Below are positions 62,266-64,000 of a stretch of DNA of 64,000 bases, piece after piece (the stretch's first letter is position 1; the number at the start of each line of letters is the position of its first letter). The DNA is taken from the NCBI GenBank assembly GCA_903877385.1, contig CAIRDP010000015.1:20257-84256 (forward strand). Direction: 5' to 3'. The stretch comes from an uncultured Bacteroidales bacterium (GTDB lineage Bacteria; Bacteroidota; Bacteroidia; Bacteroidales; FEN-979). The position numbers and the translations under genes were made by a program. The notes under the pieces are model-generated. The model had not been told where the DNA came from. It did not search any database and saw only the letters and a list, made by a program, of their open reading frames with translations.

Positions 62266-64000
62266 ATGTTATTCTCTGTTCGCTATTTTGTTTTCCTGGC
62301 ATTGCTAAATTTAGGTTTGGCCTTGAACTCCAGCGGACAAAACCCGTCGACTTCAAAACCCGCACCCAGGTATCATTTTACCCGTAATGTTCTTATGGAA
62401 GATAATACCTATCATCAGATTGATCTGCAAACATCAAATTGTTCAAATTCAGATTTTTCACTGGGGAGTTTCACCAATTGGAGCGGATGCTGGGGCACAT
62501 GGTGCAGCGGCAGCGGTTGCAGTGTGCAATTTAATCCACCCTGTAACAATCCGAACATGCCCTGGGTCAACGTACCCAATGGAGGTCGTTTTTACATTGA
62601 GACTCCCGGCAATGACAATTGTATTCCCGGTTTGACCAAGACCTTCGTCAACCCTGCTCCCGACCCTCCCGATCCTTATTCAGCCCTTATCGGGAACAGG
62701 CAATGTAACAGCTCAGGTACTCCGGGTCACAGAGTTGATCAGCTGACATACCAGATAGCCTATGATCCCAACAACAGTTTTTTCATTTACAGGACGGCTG
62801 TTGTCCTGGCAGACCCAGGGGCAGCCAATCACCCGACTGCAGATTACAGGCCCAGGCTTACCGTTGCGATTAAAGATCATGTGAGCGGGGCAATTATTGA
62901 TTCAACCTGTGGCTTTTGGGATATTTTCACCGGACAGAACGGTACAGTCTGGAATACTTATTCTACACTCCCTCCAAACTCCGTCAATTTTCTTTGGAAA
63001 GACTGGAGTACTGTTGGCATTGATTTTTCAGTCTTTCCCACCATACATGCAGGGCAACTTCTTGATGTCAGTTTCATGGTACATGGCTGCTCCCCCGGCG
63101 GGCATACCGGTTATGCCTACATTTCGACATTTTGCGGCTCGATGAGTATAACGGTCAGCGGATGTGAGGGTTCCGGCCAGGTAACCTTGCTTGGACCTCC
63201 GGGTTTTGAAATATATACATGGCAGGGACCCTATTGCCCGACCTGTCCTTCAAATCCTCCTACTTATACCGGTAACCCTGTAACCCTTAATGCATCCCAG
63301 GGAGCTGTAACAGGAAATATTTTTCATCTGAACCTTACTGCTTATAATGGATGCCAGGTACAAAATGTATTACAATCCATCGCTTTTACAACTGTTAGTG
63401 CAAGTTTTACGCATGGTGATGCCTGCGCGGGTCAGGGAATGCAATTCAATGACCAGAGTTCCGCGAATCAGAATGGGATTACTGCATGGGACTGGGATTT
63501 TGGTGATGCCACTGCCATACAGCATCAGCAAAATCCTGTTCATATTTTCGCTAACTCCGGCACGTTCAATGTAACGCTTATTGCATACTCGGGAGATGGC
63601 TGTCCTGATACCACTTCCAGTCAGGTGACAGTTCTTGATCTGCCCATTCCCACTATTACAGGTCAAAATTCGGTTTGTGCCGGGACCACGGGGGTGACTT
63701 ATTCCACTGAACCATCAATGACTTCTTATACCTGGACCGTATCTCCCGGGGGGAATATTATCACAGGGGGCACCACCAATACCATCACAGTGAACTGGAA
63801 CACTCCGGGGGTTCAGAGTGTGACCGTGAACTATACCAATGCAAGCGGATGTTCTGCTGCCACAGCCACATCTCAGAGCGTCACTGTGAATTCCCTGCCC
63901 GTTCCCACCATCACAGGCCCATCTTCCGTTTGCGCCGGCTCTGTCGGGGTATCCTATGCCACCGAACCATCCATGACCGGGTACTCCTGGACCATTTCCC
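62266..64000 (+). CDS. Secreted PKD-repeat protein, 3' end beyond window
   Basis: At least 578 codons, still open at the right edge. The ATG at 62266 (MLFSVRYFVFLALLNLGLAL) gives a signal peptide; an ATG at 62215 is possible. Residues ~30-300 form an N-terminal beta domain with many Cys and Trp (FTNWSGCWGTWCSGSGC). Then comes a PKD domain (AWDWDFGDATAIQHQQNP near 408) and tandem PKD/Ig-like units with a period of 85 residues: IPTITGQNSVCAGTTGV at 63643 and VPTITGPSSVCAGSVGV at 63898. The rest of the array and any T9SS sorting domain lie outside the window. Probably a long surface adhesin. Confidence 0.82.
   Translation, partial: MLFSVRYFVFLALLNLGLALNSSGQNPSTSKPAPRYHFTRNVLMEDNTYHQIDLQTSNCSNSDFSLGSFTNWSGCWGTWCSGSGCSVQFNPPCNNPNMPWVNVPNGGRFYIETPGNDNCIPGLTKTFVNPAPDPPDPYSALIGNRQCNSSGTPGHRVDQLTYQIAYDPNNSFFIYRTAVVLADPGAANHPTADYRPRLTVAIKDHVSGAIIDSTCGFWDIFTGQNGTVWNTYSTLPPNSVNFLWKDWSTVGIDFSVFPTIHAGQLLDVSFMVHGCSPGGHTGYAYISTFCGSMSITVSGCEGSGQVTLLGPPGFEIYTWQGPYCPTCPSNPPTYTGNPVTLNASQGAVTGNIFHLNLTAYNGCQVQNVLQSIAFTTVSASFTHGDACAGQGMQFNDQSSANQNGITAWDWDFGDATAIQHQQNPVHIFANSGTFNVTLIAYSGDGCPDTTSSQVTVLDLPIPTITGQNSVCAGTTGVTYSTEPSMTSYTWTVSPGGNIITGGTTNTITVNWNTPGVQSVTVNYTNASGCSAATATSQSVTVNSLPVPTITGPSSVCAGSVGVSYATEPSMTGYSWTIS

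Overview
The window is a 64 kb piece of a Bacteroidota chromosome, most likely an anaerobic member of the Bacteroidales or a close relative. This rests on four observations. Several secreted proteins end in type A C-terminal sorting domains of the type IX secretion system (T9SS). A PorE-like OmpA protein, FISUMP domains and ELWxxDGT repeats are present. Many genes are preceded by the Bacteroidota promoter form TTTG-N17-23-TAnnTTTG and lack clear Shine-Dalgarno sequences. The [FeFe]-hydrogenase maturase HydF and a methionine-gamma-lyase-like enzyme suggest fermentative, anaerobic life. I saw no rRNA, tRNA, CRISPR array, prophage or insertion sequence.

Layout. 1-2.4 kb: NarL-type two-component pair, the regulator cut by the window edge. 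2.5-9.9 kb: small hypothetical, lipoprotein, two T9SS cargo proteins (ELWxxDGT and BNR/sortilin propellers) and a TPR protein. 9.9-13.2 kb: His-rich membrane protein, ECF sigma factor, anti-sigma-like membrane protein and a BamA/TamA-like barrel. 13.2-16.6 kb: polar amino-acid ABC importer with two unusual fusions. 16.7-18.9 kb: divergent PlsC-like acyltransferase, lipoprotein, ComB-like phosphatase. 19-23.8 kb: a tightly packed four-gene operon of uncharacterised envelope proteins, including a long leucine-rich-repeat protein. 24-28.5 kb: gcvT, a membrane nucleotide-sugar dehydratase, miaA and a coiled-coil membrane protein. 28.7-34.5 kb: tricorn-type protease, FISUMP protein and a FolD-like protein lacking key catalytic residues. 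34.5-39.6 kb: regulator, OsmC, PLP lyase, patatin fused to an outer-membrane barrel. 39.8-45.7 kb: DUF349 protein, chorismate synthase, the agmatine-to-putrescine pair and a T9SS cargo protein. 45.8-47.8 kb: PorE-like protein. 47.9-51.9 kb: complete riboflavin operon ribD-ribE-ribBA-ribH behind an FMN riboswitch with an intrinsic attenuator. 52-64 kb: T9SS cargo, SDR, hydF, aspartase, and two giant secreted repeat proteins, the last running off the right edge.

How the parts fit: the rib operon is a self-contained feedback-controlled pathway. AguA and AguB are consecutive steps to putrescine. HydF and aspartase lie together on one strand and may share a role in H-cluster assembly. The PorE-like protein would anchor the machine that exports the CTD proteins found across the window. 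The intergenic spaces carry two families of short degenerate repeat words (GCATCCC/GGCGCGAAGCGCC and ATTCG/AATTC-rich), one of which has entered the miaA coding sequence.

No defence or mobile system stands out. The best candidates for undescribed biology are the four-gene LRR operon, the importer with permuted substrate-binding lobes plus an ATPase carrying an RsbW-like tail, and the catalytically altered FolD homologue.
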